64,000 nucleotides of DNA from Chloroflexi bacterium HGW-Chloroflexi-6 (GTDB taxonomy: Bacteria; Chloroflexota; Anaerolineae; Anaerolineales; Villigracilaceae). Location: contig PHBU01000018.1 in NCBI GenBank assembly GCA_002840685.1, positions 25,139-89,138 on the forward strand. Reading direction: 5' to 3'. Every line of letters starts with the position of its first letter. Positions within the stretch are counted from its first letter, which is position 1. Made by a program: the position numbers and the translations under genes. The notes below the pieces were generated by a model, which saw only the letters and a list, made by a program, of their open reading frames with translations, made no database searches and was not told where the DNA came from. Positions 40,277 through 50,418 of the stretch are shown one piece after another.

Positions 40277-41290
40277 TTACGGAGCACTGGCGCGTAAGAT
40301 CAACGCTGGCTCTAAAATGCTTTTTTCACATCCATCGATGCAGCCACCCAGGCGTTTTAGTAAAAGACCGGTTGCCAATCGGCCAAGTTCTTCCCGTTCC
40401 ACCCTGCATGTTGTCAGGGACGGCGTTACAAGAGGGGCGAGAATGGTATCGTCGTAACCGATAATCGCCAGGTCATTTGGAATCGCCCGGTCAGACTCTT
40501 TACAGGCCTGAATAACGCCAACCGCGACCAGATCGTTAAAGCAGAACAGGGCTGTGATCTCGGGGTGGACAGCCAACAGTTGGGCGGCGGCCTGTTGTCC
40601 TCCTTCGACCGTTGGCGCACAGGGCACAACCATCTCCGGGCGGTAGGGCAGCCCGGCTTCCGTCAATGCCTGCCGATAGCCTTCTTCTCGCCAGCGGCTG
40701 CTTTGCGAAACAGTAGGCCCAGATAAAAACCCTATTACCTTGTGACCACTCTTGATTAAATGGCTGGTGGCCATTTGCCCGCCCGCTTTATCATTGATGA
40801 GCACACATCCAACCGAGGGAGGAACATTGACGCCCTCTAATTGTTTGTTGACCAGAACTGCGGCAGGATATTGCGCGAGTATGGTTTGAAGTTTTTGTTT
40901 TTTTAGACGTGAACTGCAAAGCACGAGACCATCTACGCATTTCTCTAAAAGCAGCCCGAGCACATCCAACTCACGTTGAGGATCTTCTTCGGTATTGCAA
41001 ACCAGAATGCTGTAACCATCTGCAAAGGCGGCTTTCTCTACGCCTCGAGCCACTCCCGAAAAAAAAGGGTTGGATATGTCGGGTACAACGAGCCCAAGTG
41101 TGCCGGTACGTTTGGTGGCGAGACCGCGGGCAAAATTATTAGGGCGATAATTGAGCTTAAGAATGACTTCTTCAACAGCCTGGCGCGTTTCGAGACTGAC
41201 CCCTTCTTTATTATTAACCACCCTTGAGACTGTCATCATCGAAACCCCAGCCTCTCTGGCCACATCTGCAATGATCGCGCGTACCGGCAT
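40277..41290 (-). CDS. LacI-family transcriptional regulator
   Basis: The 337-residue repressor has an N-terminal HTH (ADVAREAGVSMMTVSRVVNN, ~8-27) and hinge helix (NFARGLATKRT). A periplasmic-binding-like sensor domain (~65-335) follows. It is the first gene upstream of the glucuronide transporter and enzymes, so it probably represses them until a uronate or glucuronide binds. A palindromic LacI-type operator lies 15 bases before its ATG, implying autoregulation. Confidence 0.93.
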   Translation of the reverse strand: MPVRAIIADVAREAGVSMMTVSRVVNNKEGVSLETRQAVEEVILKLNYRPNNFARGLATKRTGTLGLVVPDISNPFFSGVARGVEKAAFADGYSILVCNTEEDPQRELDVLGLLLEKCVDGLVLCSSRLKKQKLQTILAQYPAAVLVNKQLEGVNVPPSVGCVLINDKAGGQMATSHLIKSGHKVIGFLSGPTVSQSSRWREEGYRQALTEAGLPYRPEMVVPCAPTVEGGQQAAAQLLAVHPEITALFCFNDLVAVGVIQACKESDRAIPNDLAIIGYDDTILAPLVTPSLTTCRVEREELGRLATGLLLKRLGGCIDGCEKSILEPALILRASAP

Positions 41291-41304
41291 GAAACAAGCT
41301 CCTT

Positions 41305-41332
41305 ATGTTAGCGCTATAGTTAACGCTAACAT
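41305..41332 (-). promoter_or_regulatory. LacI-type operator upstream of the regulator gene
   Basis: The arms atgttagcg (41305-41313) and cgctaacat (41324-41332) are perfect reverse complements, 10 bp apart. Each arm also forms part of a LacI-like site with a central CG (ttagcgctat and ttaacgctaa). Two overlapping operators are likely. Confidence 0.65.
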
Positions 41333-41420
41333 CATTGTAAATAAGAGCCTTTATTCACCCAACCGATTGCGAAGCACAAAAAGAGTACAAAAAGAGTACA
41401 AGAAGAGCATAGAAGGATGA

Positions 41421-41457
41421 TAAAAAAATCAGGCTTCAGAAATTTCTGCAGCCTGAT
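41421..41457 (-). terminator. Terminator after the histidine-kinase pair
   Basis: Read leftward, atcaggct and agcctgat pair around an inner caga/tctg stem and are followed by T7. It lies 29 bases after the second kinase's stop. Confidence 0.82.
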
Positions 41458-41486
41458 GCCGGGTGGCGCTATGGAGAACCAAACGA

Positions 41487-43655
41487 CTACTCTATTGTAA
41501 AAAAGAATGTTGCTCCTTTATCGACTTCAGCCTCGGCCCATACCCGCCCCCCGTGGCGATTGATAATGCGCTGGACGATCGCCAGGCTGGCGCCAATGCC
41601 CTCAAACTCGCTGACGTGGTGTAAGCGCTGAAAAACGCCAAAAAGTTTATCGTAATATTTCATATCGAACCCGGCCCCGTTGTCGCGCACGAAATAAACC
41701 TGACGGTCATCGCGTTCCAAAACGCCGATTTCGATTTGCGAGACTGGGCAGTTCCGTGTAAATTTGATCGCATTACTGATCAAGCCTTCATAGACTTTAT
41801 CAAGCAGACGTAAATTTGCCGAACAGGGCGGCAGGTTGGCTATGGTGATCTTGACTTGGCGGCCCTCGTACTGAGGGCGCAGACGTTCCAGCACGCTTTG
41901 GACGATTTCGCCAGGATTGACGATTTGGCGCTCGATCTGTTCGCTGCCGCTGTGCAGGAATTGGAGCAGGCCATCCACAAGCTGCCCCATGCGCTGCCCA
42001 TTTTCCTTGATCGCGCTCAGTTTGGCGATGATGTCAGGTGGGAAATCTGAGTGATGTTCGGCGAGAAGCATTCCGGCATACCCATTTACTGCGCGCAGCG
42101 GGGCGCGAAGATCATGCGAGATGGAGTAGCTGAAAGATTCCAGTTCCGCCAGCGCATTTTCGAGTTTGGTGGTGCGTTCTGCCACCCTTTTTTCCAGTTC
42201 GCTATTCAGGGATTGCAGACGGTCTGTGGCCAGTTTTTCAATGGTGATATCCTGCACCCCGCCGAATACACCTGTCAGCCGGGCCTCGCTTTTATTCCAG
42301 ACCGGGTAAGCGAAATTGCGCACCCAGCGAATCTGCCCGTCCTTGCGCCGGATTTTTAGCACAGAACCCTCCACTGGCTGGTTGGCAAGCAGAACATCGC
42401 GGTCGAGCATATCCTGTGCGCGTGAGTCGGGGTGGAGCAGGTTCTCCCAGCCGCCGTCGGCCTGATATTCATCAAATTCGTAGCCGGTGATATCTGCGAA
42501 GGCGCCCGCCACCCATTCGGGTTTGTAATTTCCCTGAGTATCGACAACCGCAGAATAAGAGTAATCGGAAATGACGCTGGCAATCTTGCGGTAGCGCTCT
42601 TCGCTCTCGAGCAGGGCTTTTTCCATCCAGTGGCGCTCACTGATATCGCGGTTGACGCCGGTTATGCCGATGGCTTTTCCGTGCTCATCTCGCAGGAAGC
42701 TGGCGCGCACTTCCATGCGGATGGTTGATCCGTCTTTGCGGTTGTAATCCAGATGCAAAACCCGGGAGCGGTTCGGGTCGGGATTTTCCTTCGTTTCGTT
42801 CTGTAGTTCCTCTTGAAGAGCTTGTGCCGCGAGCATGTAAGAGTCTGGGGTCAGCGCATGCTGCAATGGCTCATTTTTTATTTCTTCAGGCGCAAAACCC
42901 CTCAGGCGCGCTGCCGAATCGCTGACAAATGTGGCACGAAGTTGAAAATCCATTGTCCAGATAACATCTTGTACATTGGCAGAGATGATTTTTAGCAATT
43001 GCTCGCTTTCGGCCAACTGGATCGTCCGGTCGGCTACGCGTTGTTCCAAATCATCATTAAGGCGGCGGACTTCATCTTCATCCTGACGGACTTGCGAAAC
43101 AAGTTTTTCGAGATATTCCAGCACCAGTCCTGGCATGAGCGCCATCAGGGTAAAGCCAGCGGTCAGAACGGCCCACATGAACCAATCTTCGATGGAGCGT
43201 TCGTTGTTCACCAGCCAACCAGCACGACCAGCTGCGACAAGGATCGATCCAGCCAGGGCCGCGATCAGTGCAGTGAGCATTCCTATGCGTTGTCCCCAGT
43301 ACAGGGCTGCGCCCAAAACCAGTAAACCGCAAACAATGAAGGCTGGTCCCATGATTCCTGCGCCGTTCCAGGCTGCCAGGAACAGGATCGTTCCGCAGGC
43401 GATCAGCATCACCAACACAGCCAGGTTTGGCCGTTTTTTGCGAGTCAAAATTACGGAAAAGAGCGTTACGCCGACCAGCAGTAACGAGGTTTTGGTGACG
43501 GTCAAGTTGGCCGAATTGGGATTTATAACATAGGCCAGACTCCCCAAAATCAGGAAGACCGATATGAAAGACAGGATGCTCGCCAGCACTTTGGATAGGT
43601 CGTCTGCAACAAGGATGTCTGCCAGACCAAAGGAACGCTGTTTATTCGATTTCAT
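41487..43655 (-). CDS. Membrane histidine kinase with two PAS domains
   Basis: The 722-residue kinase has about six membrane spans (~15-190), a coiled linker, and two PAS/PAC domains (~220-345 and ~350-475). The HisKA motif SYSISHDLRAPLRAVNGYAG has H514, and the HATPase C-terminus has VRDNGAGFDMKYYDKLFGVFQRL, the bacteriophytochrome-like type. Its ATG overlaps the upstream kinase stop by 14 bases. No response regulator is adjacent. The ligand is unknown. Confidence 0.9.
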   Translation of the reverse strand: MKSNKQRSFGLADILVADDLSKVLASILSFISVFLILGSLAYVINPNSANLTVTKTSLLLVGVTLFSVILTRKKRPNLAVLVMLIACGTILFLAAWNGAGIMGPAFIVCGLLVLGAALYWGQRIGMLTALIAALAGSILVAAGRAGWLVNNERSIEDWFMWAVLTAGFTLMALMPGLVLEYLEKLVSQVRQDEDEVRRLNDDLEQRVADRTIQLAESEQLLKIISANVQDVIWTMDFQLRATFVSDSAARLRGFAPEEIKNEPLQHALTPDSYMLAAQALQEELQNETKENPDPNRSRVLHLDYNRKDGSTIRMEVRASFLRDEHGKAIGITGVNRDISERHWMEKALLESEERYRKIASVISDYSYSAVVDTQGNYKPEWVAGAFADITGYEFDEYQADGGWENLLHPDSRAQDMLDRDVLLANQPVEGSVLKIRRKDGQIRWVRNFAYPVWNKSEARLTGVFGGVQDITIEKLATDRLQSLNSELEKRVAERTTKLENALAELESFSYSISHDLRAPLRAVNGYAGMLLAEHHSDFPPDIIAKLSAIKENGQRMGQLVDGLLQFLHSGSEQIERQIVNPGEIVQSVLERLRPQYEGRQVKITIANLPPCSANLRLLDKVYEGLISNAIKFTRNCPVSQIEIGVLERDDRQVYFVRDNGAGFDMKYYDKLFGVFQRLHHVSEFEGIGASLAIVQRIINRHGGRVWAEAEVDKGATFFFTIE

Positions 43656-46245
43656 CGTAAGTCATTCCTTCGAGCGTAAAATAAAATGTTGCGCCTTTGT
43701 CTGGTTCTGCTTCGGCCCAGGTGCGCCCGCCATGTCTCTGGATGATGCGCTGAACGGTTGCCAGGCCAATGCCTGTCCCCTCGAATTCATCATCACGGTG
43801 CAGCCGTTGGAAGACACCGAATAATCTGTCGGCATATTGCATGTCAAAGCCGGCCCCGTTATCACGGACAAAATAGACGGTTTCCTGGTTTTTCTCGAAA
43901 CTGCCGACTTCAATGCGCGCAGTTTCGCGTTTACCGGTGTATTTGACGGCATTTCCGATCAGGTTGGCGTATACCTGCTGGATCAGGGTCAGGTCGGCAG
44001 CGGCGAGGGGCATATCGGTCAGAACCCACTCAATTTGGCGGGATGCGGTTTCATCGGCAAGGTTTTCGATCACATGCCGGGCGATTCCGTTCATGTCGAG
44101 CGGTTGGATCTTAAGCGGTTTACGCCCAAGCCGCGAAAAATCCAGCAGTTCATCGATCAAGCGGTTCATCATTTTGCCTGATGTGATAATTCTGTGCAGG
44201 AATCCTCGTGCCGTTGGTTCCATTTCGGATGAAAAATCATTGTCCAGTATCCGGGCAAAACTGGTGATGGCACGCAAAGGGGCGCGCAGATCATGCGAGA
44301 CAGAATAAGAAAAGGCTTCAAGCTCTTTATTGGCTGTCTCCAGCAGGGCTGTCCGCTCGTTGACACGCTGTTCCAGTTCCGCATTCAGGTGGCGCAATCC
44401 TTGCTCAGCGCGCAGGCGTTCGAGGGCAGAAGCAAGCTGCCCGGCGACGGTTATCAAAAGATTTTCGTCAGATTCGCTGAAGGCATTGGCTTGCTTGCTT
44501 TCGATATCCAGCACACCCAGCAGCCGATCTGCGGCCAGGATGGGTACGCACAATTCAGAGTGGATATTCGGGTCGATCGACAGGTACTGGGGGTCGCTGG
44601 TGTCATTTACCCGATAGGGCTGGCGTGTCGCCGCGACGGTGCCGACAACGCCTTCGTAGGGGCGCGCTTTCATCTGCCCCTGGTCGATGTTTGCGGGGAG
44701 GCCGCGATTGGCGCTGGGATGGGTGCGCAAGACAGACTCCTGCTCATCCCATAAGGCTACTCCGACGATATCAGGATAGAGTGAACGATAAAGTGTCTCA
44801 ACGACAGCCTCGAGCATTCCATTTTCGCTTTTTGCAGAAGCTCCGGCTTGTGCCACTTCATTGAGTGCATACAGTTCCTTAATGCGCCGCTGAAGTTCGA
44901 AGTTGACGGTGGTGATCAATTCTTCGGTCTGTTTTCGTTCGGTGATGTTTTGTACCGCTCCAATAATCCCTACAACACGATTTTCTTTTTCACCCCAAAT
45001 GGGCAGAGCGTAAACGCGAACCCACATGATTTCTTTTGTTTTGGTTAGAACTCGAATATCCTGAGCGACCGGTTGATTGCTTTTTAATTTTTCTAAAGCC
45101 AGGAGATCTTTTGCAACATCATCAGGGTGGAGATGGGTAAACCAGCCGCCGTTCGCTTGATATTCATCATAGGTGTAACCGGTTATCGATTCGAACGCGC
45201 CCGCCACCCAATCCAGGTAAAGGTTGCCTGCCGCGTCCAATTTGGTGGAATACGTGTAATCTGATGCCACTGATGTGATCAGGCGGTAACGCTCCTCACT
45301 CTGCCTCAGGGCGGCTTCTGCGGCTTTCTGGGCTGTGATCTCGCGGGTTACTGTTTGCAACATCAATTCGCCCTGATAATGGATTTTGCCAATGATGCCG
45401 CTATACCAGTGTTCCTGACCTTGCTTATCGATAAAACGATTTTGAATCAGATCGGTGCAGGAGTTATCCCCGGCAAGTAAATCTTGAATGGCCTTGCTGA
45501 CAGTGCTTGCATCCTGCGGGTGGATGAAAATCTTATCTTTTTCTTGCAAATCTGTCATCGTATAGCCAGTTTGCTGCTCGAGCGCGGCATTAACGAACTG
45601 GATCTCCCCGCGCAGGTTGGTGAGCATGATGATATCGGGAAAAGTCTCGACCATGCTGCGGTAGCGCTCTTCTGATTCGCGCAAGGCGATTTCAGCCTGG
45701 CGGCGTTCGTTCAATTCCTGCTTGGCGCGGTGGGTTTTTTCGGCCAGCCGGCTGATCACGGTCCATTGCATGGCTGTTGTCAGCATGATGACCACGCAAA
45801 CGACAACATAATCGGCCAGGGTATTATTGGGACTAAAAATGGTTTGAAGCTGCCCCGTCGATTCTGTTATACCCAGGGTGACGACAATCAGTAAACAAGC
45901 CAACCCAAAAATGAGGGCGCCTTTACGGCCATTCATCAGGCTGCCGGCTACGATTGTCACCGGAAAGCCCAGCAAGGCGGTGTCTCGGATGCCGAAATTT
46001 CTAAAAACGAGCAGGGTCAGGATCGCCAAGGCCGCTAACGGCGCAAGCCAACCTGCTATTCTGACGTTCCCGCGCCAGGCCAGGGTGAAGGCAAGGATCA
46101 GGGCGATGATCAGGAAAGGCAGAAATTCCCGGCTGATTTCGGCGATGAATAATAAAATGGAAGCAATCAGCGAGCCTCCCAGGACGAACAATACCAATCG
46201 CCGGTCTGTTTCTTCGTAATTGGAAAGATCAGGAAAGAATTTCAT
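43642..46245 (-). CDS. Membrane histidine kinase with PAS-PAS-GAF sensor
   Basis: The 867-residue kinase has about six spans (~17-175), two PAS/PAC domains (~200-325 and ~330-455), and a GAF domain (~480-640). HisKA has H651 (SYSVSHDLRAPLRAITSFA). The HATPase ends with WAEAEPDKGATFYFTLEG. It is a close paralogue of the kinase it overlaps downstream and shares VFQRLH in the ATPase domain. The two may form a heterodimer or signal to a distant regulator. Confidence 0.9.
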   Translation of the reverse strand: MKFFPDLSNYEETDRRLVLFVLGGSLIASILLFIAEISREFLPFLIIALILAFTLAWRGNVRIAGWLAPLAALAILTLLVFRNFGIRDTALLGFPVTIVAGSLMNGRKGALIFGLACLLIVVTLGITESTGQLQTIFSPNNTLADYVVVCVVIMLTTAMQWTVISRLAEKTHRAKQELNERRQAEIALRESEERYRSMVETFPDIIMLTNLRGEIQFVNAALEQQTGYTMTDLQEKDKIFIHPQDASTVSKAIQDLLAGDNSCTDLIQNRFIDKQGQEHWYSGIIGKIHYQGELMLQTVTREITAQKAAEAALRQSEERYRLITSVASDYTYSTKLDAAGNLYLDWVAGAFESITGYTYDEYQANGGWFTHLHPDDVAKDLLALEKLKSNQPVAQDIRVLTKTKEIMWVRVYALPIWGEKENRVVGIIGAVQNITERKQTEELITTVNFELQRRIKELYALNEVAQAGASAKSENGMLEAVVETLYRSLYPDIVGVALWDEQESVLRTHPSANRGLPANIDQGQMKARPYEGVVGTVAATRQPYRVNDTSDPQYLSIDPNIHSELCVPILAADRLLGVLDIESKQANAFSESDENLLITVAGQLASALERLRAEQGLRHLNAELEQRVNERTALLETANKELEAFSYSVSHDLRAPLRAITSFARILDNDFSSEMEPTARGFLHRIITSGKMMNRLIDELLDFSRLGRKPLKIQPLDMNGIARHVIENLADETASRQIEWVLTDMPLAAADLTLIQQVYANLIGNAVKYTGKRETARIEVGSFEKNQETVYFVRDNGAGFDMQYADRLFGVFQRLHRDDEFEGTGIGLATVQRIIQRHGGRTWAEAEPDKGATFYFTLEGMTYDEIE

Positions 46246-46386
46246 CCAAATGACCCTCGCAGTACCTGGCTAATGAAAATTACGATAATTTTTGTTCTTA
46301 GAAAATCTGGTGCTATTCAATCCCTAGTATGCTTATTTTATCCCACCTCTTTAAAGTAAAAACAGATCGCGTTATTTTTATGTTGC

Positions 46387-46417
46387 CGCAGGGGCGACCC
46401 GATGGGTCGCCCCTGCG
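46387..46417. repeat. GGGGCGACCC hairpin repeat, copy 1
   Basis: The perfect 14-bp stem cgcaggggcgaccc / gggtcgcccctgcg has a three-base loop, just after the M16C gene's stop. A related copy is at 58779-58803. Similar gggtcgcccc hairpins are, from general knowledge, common intergenic repeats. It may also act as a transcript-end hairpin. Confidence 0.7.
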
Positions 46418-46422
46418 AATGC

Positions 46423-49311
46423 TTACATTACCTTTTTTACATCCAGCAAACCTTCGCGTTCCTTGTTGGCCTTCTCGATGGCGTCTGCCGACCCCAACAC
46501 AACCACTTCTCCCTTTTCGGCAACCATTGCCAGGATTTCGGCGAAGCGTTTGAAGTCGGTCACGCTCGCGCCGAGCACCTCGTCGCGGATCTGCTGGCGG
46601 ATGTCGTCGGTGTAGTGCGTCAGGTGGCGCACCAGGCTGGTCCAGCCTTTGGCGTCGGGCAGCAGGTAGGCATCCAGTTCGCCGATGGTGCCTATGATGG
46701 TCTTGGTCAGTTCGGATTCGCTCAGCTCGAGGTCGCGCAGGAATTTGACGGTGTTGTCATAATTCTCGAGGGTGGCCAGCACGTTCGGGTCGCGGTACGA
46801 CAGGAAGCTGAAGGTGCCGGAGGTCATGTCGAAGGTGCTGAATCCGCCGTAGGCCCCGCCCTGCACGCGGACTTTTTCCCAGAGCCAGGTGGTGCCCAGA
46901 TAGTTGCGGATGACGTTGACCGAGCCATCCGGTTCGTAGCCCAGGCTGTAAAGATTCGCGCCTTTGCCAACGTAGTTGACCTGGGCGGGGATGGTCAGGC
47001 CTTCGTTTTTGCTGTTTGTTGCGCGTAGCCACATAGTGGGAGCCGGCTTGGAGGTTGGCAGCGCTTCGATCAGGGCGGCCAGCGCCGGGTGGAGCTTGGC
47101 GAGTGAGGCCGAATCCAGGGTCACGTTGACGATCATCGCAGCGCGATTGACCAACAGCCGCCGCAGCGTCTCCAATTTTGCCAAAACCGAATCCCAGTCT
47201 TGTTCGATGTCTTCGGCCAGTTTACGCAGGAAGAACAGGTTTTCCAGCCCGCTGATCTGTTCGGCGGCCCAATCAGCTTCGCTGAAACGGGCCGAGAGCC
47301 GGTTCTTGACCACGATATGCCCGCCAGGGATCAGCCCGGCCTCTGCGCCGGCTTTCTCTTCGAGCACGATCTGCTTGAAGCGTTCGCGGTTGTCGAGTTT
47401 GGCGCTCAGCAGCACATCCTTTAGGATGTCGAACAGTTCAGCGGCTTTATCGGTGGTGGCTTTGCCGCGCAGGAAGAAATACAGGGCCGAATCGCGGCTT
47501 TCGCGAATGGTCGAAGTCAGCGTAGCCGGGCGGATGCCGCCGGTGCTTTTGCCGATGCGCTGGGTCAGGGAAACGTAATCCTGGCTTGTGGTGCCCATCT
47601 GGAGCAGGACGCGCCCAAACAGGCCAATAAATGGCAGCAGTTCGGATGGCAGCGGGTGCAGATCGAAGCCAAGGTCGAGGTAGAGAATGCCGTTGGTCGG
47701 CAGGTCGTGGGTCAGCAGTTTTGCGCCGCCAAGCTGGCTGATCTCGATCGGGATGGTTTTGATCTTCGAGTCGATGTCCGAAATTTTCAGGGCCGGGATG
47801 GTTGCCAGCGCCTCGGGGCTGTCGGGGGTTTCCTGACGCAGCTTGAGCGTTTCCACATCGACGATCAGTTTTTGGATCTGCTCGGGCGTCATCTGCGCTT
47901 TGGCCTGCGTCAGACGCTCGGCCTCGGCGGACTCCTTGCGCTGGCCTTCCTCGGGGTCGGGGATCAGGTGCAGGGTGGTTTGGTGCGGATTGTCGAGCAG
48001 GTGCTTTTGGATCAGGCCTTCAAAATAGCCTGGCGCTTGTTTTTTGACGGCCTTGAATGGGGCTTCGAAGGCCAGCCCTGCGAGTGGGTCGGCATCGTAC
48101 AGCCAGGAGGTCAGGGCGTTCAGCATCAAAAACAGGCCGCGCGGGAAACGCCCGGTGTTCTGCTCGCGCAGTTGGAATTCAATGGTGTTGATCGAGGCGG
48201 CAACCGTTTCGGGGTCGAGGCCTTTGTCGGCGAGTTCCGTCAAAGTGGTCTGGATGACGTTCTCCACCTTTTCCAGGTCGCCGCGCTGGACGCCTTTCAT
48301 CCCGGCTGAAAAATATCCCTGCCGCAGTTCCTCCTGGTAGCCGCCGGTCACATCTTCGCCCAGGCCGCTGTCGAGCAGGGCTTTTTTGAGCGGCGAAGCC
48401 GGGGTTGCCAGCAAAATGTGCGACAGGACCGACAGGCTGAGAGTGGTTTCGGGGTCGGTTGATTCTGGCATCAGCCAGTTGACCGTGAGATAGGCTTTGG
48501 CGTCGTCCGAATCGCCGGAATCATAGGGTTGGACGATCCGTTTTGGGGCCGCCCACTGCGGCTGGAGCGGCAGACTCGAGCGGACATTCTTCTGCTCGAA
48601 GGCGTTCAGCCACTCGTCGAGAATGCGCAGGCGCTCCGGCTCGGGGTCGTCGCCGTAAAAATAGATGTAGGCGTTGGACGGGTGGTAGTAGGTTTCGTGG
48701 AAGGTTTTGAACTCGGCATAGCTCAGATCGGGGATGACCGCAGGGTCGCCGCCGGAGTTCAGTCCGTAGGGTGTATCGGGGTAGAGCGACTGCTGTGAGA
48801 GCTCACCGAGCAGGTCATCGGGCGAGGAGAGCGCGCCTTTCATTTCGTTGAAGACCACGCCCTTGAAAACCAGCGGGTCGTCCGGGTTTTCGAGTTCGTA
48901 GTGCCAGCCTTCCTGTTGCAGGGTGTGCTCCGGGATGAGCGGGTAGAGCACCGCATCCAGGTAGACATCGATCAGGTTGTAGAAATCCTTCAGGTTGGTG
49001 GTGGCGACCGGGTAGCAGGTCTTGTCTGGATAAGTAAAGGCATTCAGGAAGGTATTCAGCGAGCCTTTGATTAGTTCGACAAAGGGTTCCTTGACCGGGT
49101 ATTTGCGCGAACCGCACAGCACGGAATGTTCCATGATGTGGGCGATGCCATTGGAACTCTGGGGCGGGGTGCGGAAGGTGATGCCGAAGACTTTGTTCTC
49201 GTCATTGTTGAGCACCGATAAGATCCGCGCGCCGGTCTTATCGTGGCGGTACAGTTTGGCGCTCGAGGCGATTTCAGGGATAGTGCGTTCTTGCAGGAGG
49301 GTGAAGGTCAT
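46423..49311 (-). CDS. M16C metalloprotease (presequence protease/PreP-like)
   Basis: The 962-residue enzyme has the inverted zinc motif H58-I-M-E61-H62 followed by SVLCGSRKYPVKEPF, as in the single-chain M16C family (PreP, Cym1). Four homologous domains in two halves are expected at this length. No signal peptide is seen, so it is cytoplasmic and probably degrades small peptides. ATG 49311 has ggag eight bases upstream. Confidence 0.94.
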   Translation of the reverse strand: MTFTLLQERTIPEIASSAKLYRHDKTGARILSVLNNDENKVFGITFRTPPQSSNGIAHIMEHSVLCGSRKYPVKEPFVELIKGSLNTFLNAFTYPDKTCYPVATTNLKDFYNLIDVYLDAVLYPLIPEHTLQQEGWHYELENPDDPLVFKGVVFNEMKGALSSPDDLLGELSQQSLYPDTPYGLNSGGDPAVIPDLSYAEFKTFHETYYHPSNAYIYFYGDDPEPERLRILDEWLNAFEQKNVRSSLPLQPQWAAPKRIVQPYDSGDSDDAKAYLTVNWLMPESTDPETTLSLSVLSHILLATPASPLKKALLDSGLGEDVTGGYQEELRQGYFSAGMKGVQRGDLEKVENVIQTTLTELADKGLDPETVAASINTIEFQLREQNTGRFPRGLFLMLNALTSWLYDADPLAGLAFEAPFKAVKKQAPGYFEGLIQKHLLDNPHQTTLHLIPDPEEGQRKESAEAERLTQAKAQMTPEQIQKLIVDVETLKLRQETPDSPEALATIPALKISDIDSKIKTIPIEISQLGGAKLLTHDLPTNGILYLDLGFDLHPLPSELLPFIGLFGRVLLQMGTTSQDYVSLTQRIGKSTGGIRPATLTSTIRESRDSALYFFLRGKATTDKAAELFDILKDVLLSAKLDNRERFKQIVLEEKAGAEAGLIPGGHIVVKNRLSARFSEADWAAEQISGLENLFFLRKLAEDIEQDWDSVLAKLETLRRLLVNRAAMIVNVTLDSASLAKLHPALAALIEALPTSKPAPTMWLRATNSKNEGLTIPAQVNYVGKGANLYSLGYEPDGSVNVIRNYLGTTWLWEKVRVQGGAYGGFSTFDMTSGTFSFLSYRDPNVLATLENYDNTVKFLRDLELSESELTKTIIGTIGELDAYLLPDAKGWTSLVRHLTHYTDDIRQQIRDEVLGASVTDFKRFAEILAMVAEKGEVVVLGSADAIEKANKEREGLLDVKKVM

Positions 49312-49351
49312 TTTTGGCTCCGGGGAATGGTAAGAGGAGATTGATTTTTGG

Positions 49352-50311
49352 TTAGTCTTGTTCAGGGTTATACCCTGTTTTTTGCTGGATAAAGGCAACG
49401 ATTTGCTTGATTTTCTCGCGGTTTTTGGCGCTTATCCAGGTCCAGTAGATGATTTTGTCGTTGGTGTTATAAAAAACAATGGCTTCGTGTTTGACAAATT
49501 TCATCAGGTAGATTGGTAGAAACATGAGCAAGCTACCCCAGAATAAATATTGTATCTCCGGCGAACTTTTAAAGATTTTTTGGAAAAATACAAAAAAGAA
49601 GTTGCTAATCAGCACCCAAAAAACAAGCCAATAGCTAAAAGCAACATCCCAGCTTTCGTTTCCTTTTTTTATGACCTGGGTTTTGCCACTCAATTCGCTA
49701 TATTTGACTTCTGTTACTAATTGTTCGGTCAGGCTTTTCTCTGTATCTACCAGGCACTCACCGTAAAAATTGGTGACAGATTTGTTTAGCATATCGGGAA
49801 TGTCCCAATGGGTGAGTTCAAAATGGACAGGTTTGCCAGTTTGAGAATTTACGAGATTGGTTTCACTTATGATTTCGGTTTTTTGCCGAACGAGTTGGAT
49901 GGCTTCCTGTACCTGGTCGCGATTCTTTTTGTTGATAGGAATGTAACCTAAATAATTCCTGTCCCGATCAAGGAACCCAACATGCTCCACTACATAGAAG
50001 ACTGATAAGGAAGATAGCAGGCCGACGCTTGTTCCAATTTGACGAATCAACAGAAAGGTTGCGCTGTTGCAACAGGTTATGTTAAGAATCCAGTTAAGAA
50101 CTGAGAGTGTGCCGATAAGTAAAAAACCTATCCATATGCCATTTTGTTGGGAAATTTTTCTTCGATGGATTGCTTTAATCTCTTGGTATTTGATCTCGTT
50201 TTCATAATCTACTGTCAGTGACTTTGTCTTGATAATTACTTTCTCGTCAAGAAATTCATAGGTTTTGCGCATCCAATTTTTGAATGGTTCGAAGGTGCGG
50301 ATTTCTATCAT
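49352..50311 (-). CDS. Membrane protein with internally duplicated domain, unknown function
   Basis: The 319-residue protein has four membrane spans in two pairs (~58-105 and ~225-280). The two halves look alike: IPINKKNRDQVQEAIQLVRQKT ends the first and WISAKNREKIKQIVAFIQQKT the second, each after a pair of spans and a short beta strand. The soluble N-terminal part of each half may be a PH-like fold. No family is recognised. It is more AT-rich than the preceding protease gene. A small gene (50419-50691) lies upstream on the same strand. Confidence 0.75.
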   Translation of the reverse strand: MIEIRTFEPFKNWMRKTYEFLDEKVIIKTKSLTVDYENEIKYQEIKAIHRRKISQQNGIWIGFLLIGTLSVLNWILNITCCNSATFLLIRQIGTSVGLLSSLSVFYVVEHVGFLDRDRNYLGYIPINKKNRDQVQEAIQLVRQKTEIISETNLVNSQTGKPVHFELTHWDIPDMLNKSVTNFYGECLVDTEKSLTEQLVTEVKYSELSGKTQVIKKGNESWDVAFSYWLVFWVLISNFFFVFFQKIFKSSPEIQYLFWGSLLMFLPIYLMKFVKHEAIVFYNTNDKIIYWTWISAKNREKIKQIVAFIQQKTGYNPEQD

Positions 50312-50418
50312 GAGAGTTTTCCCTATTCCTATTCCTGCTAGATGAGATGCTCGGTTTCGCTAATTTGCGCTGTTGGTTGCAGATCGTAACTCATTCTCAT
50401 AATACCTGTATCGCACAA

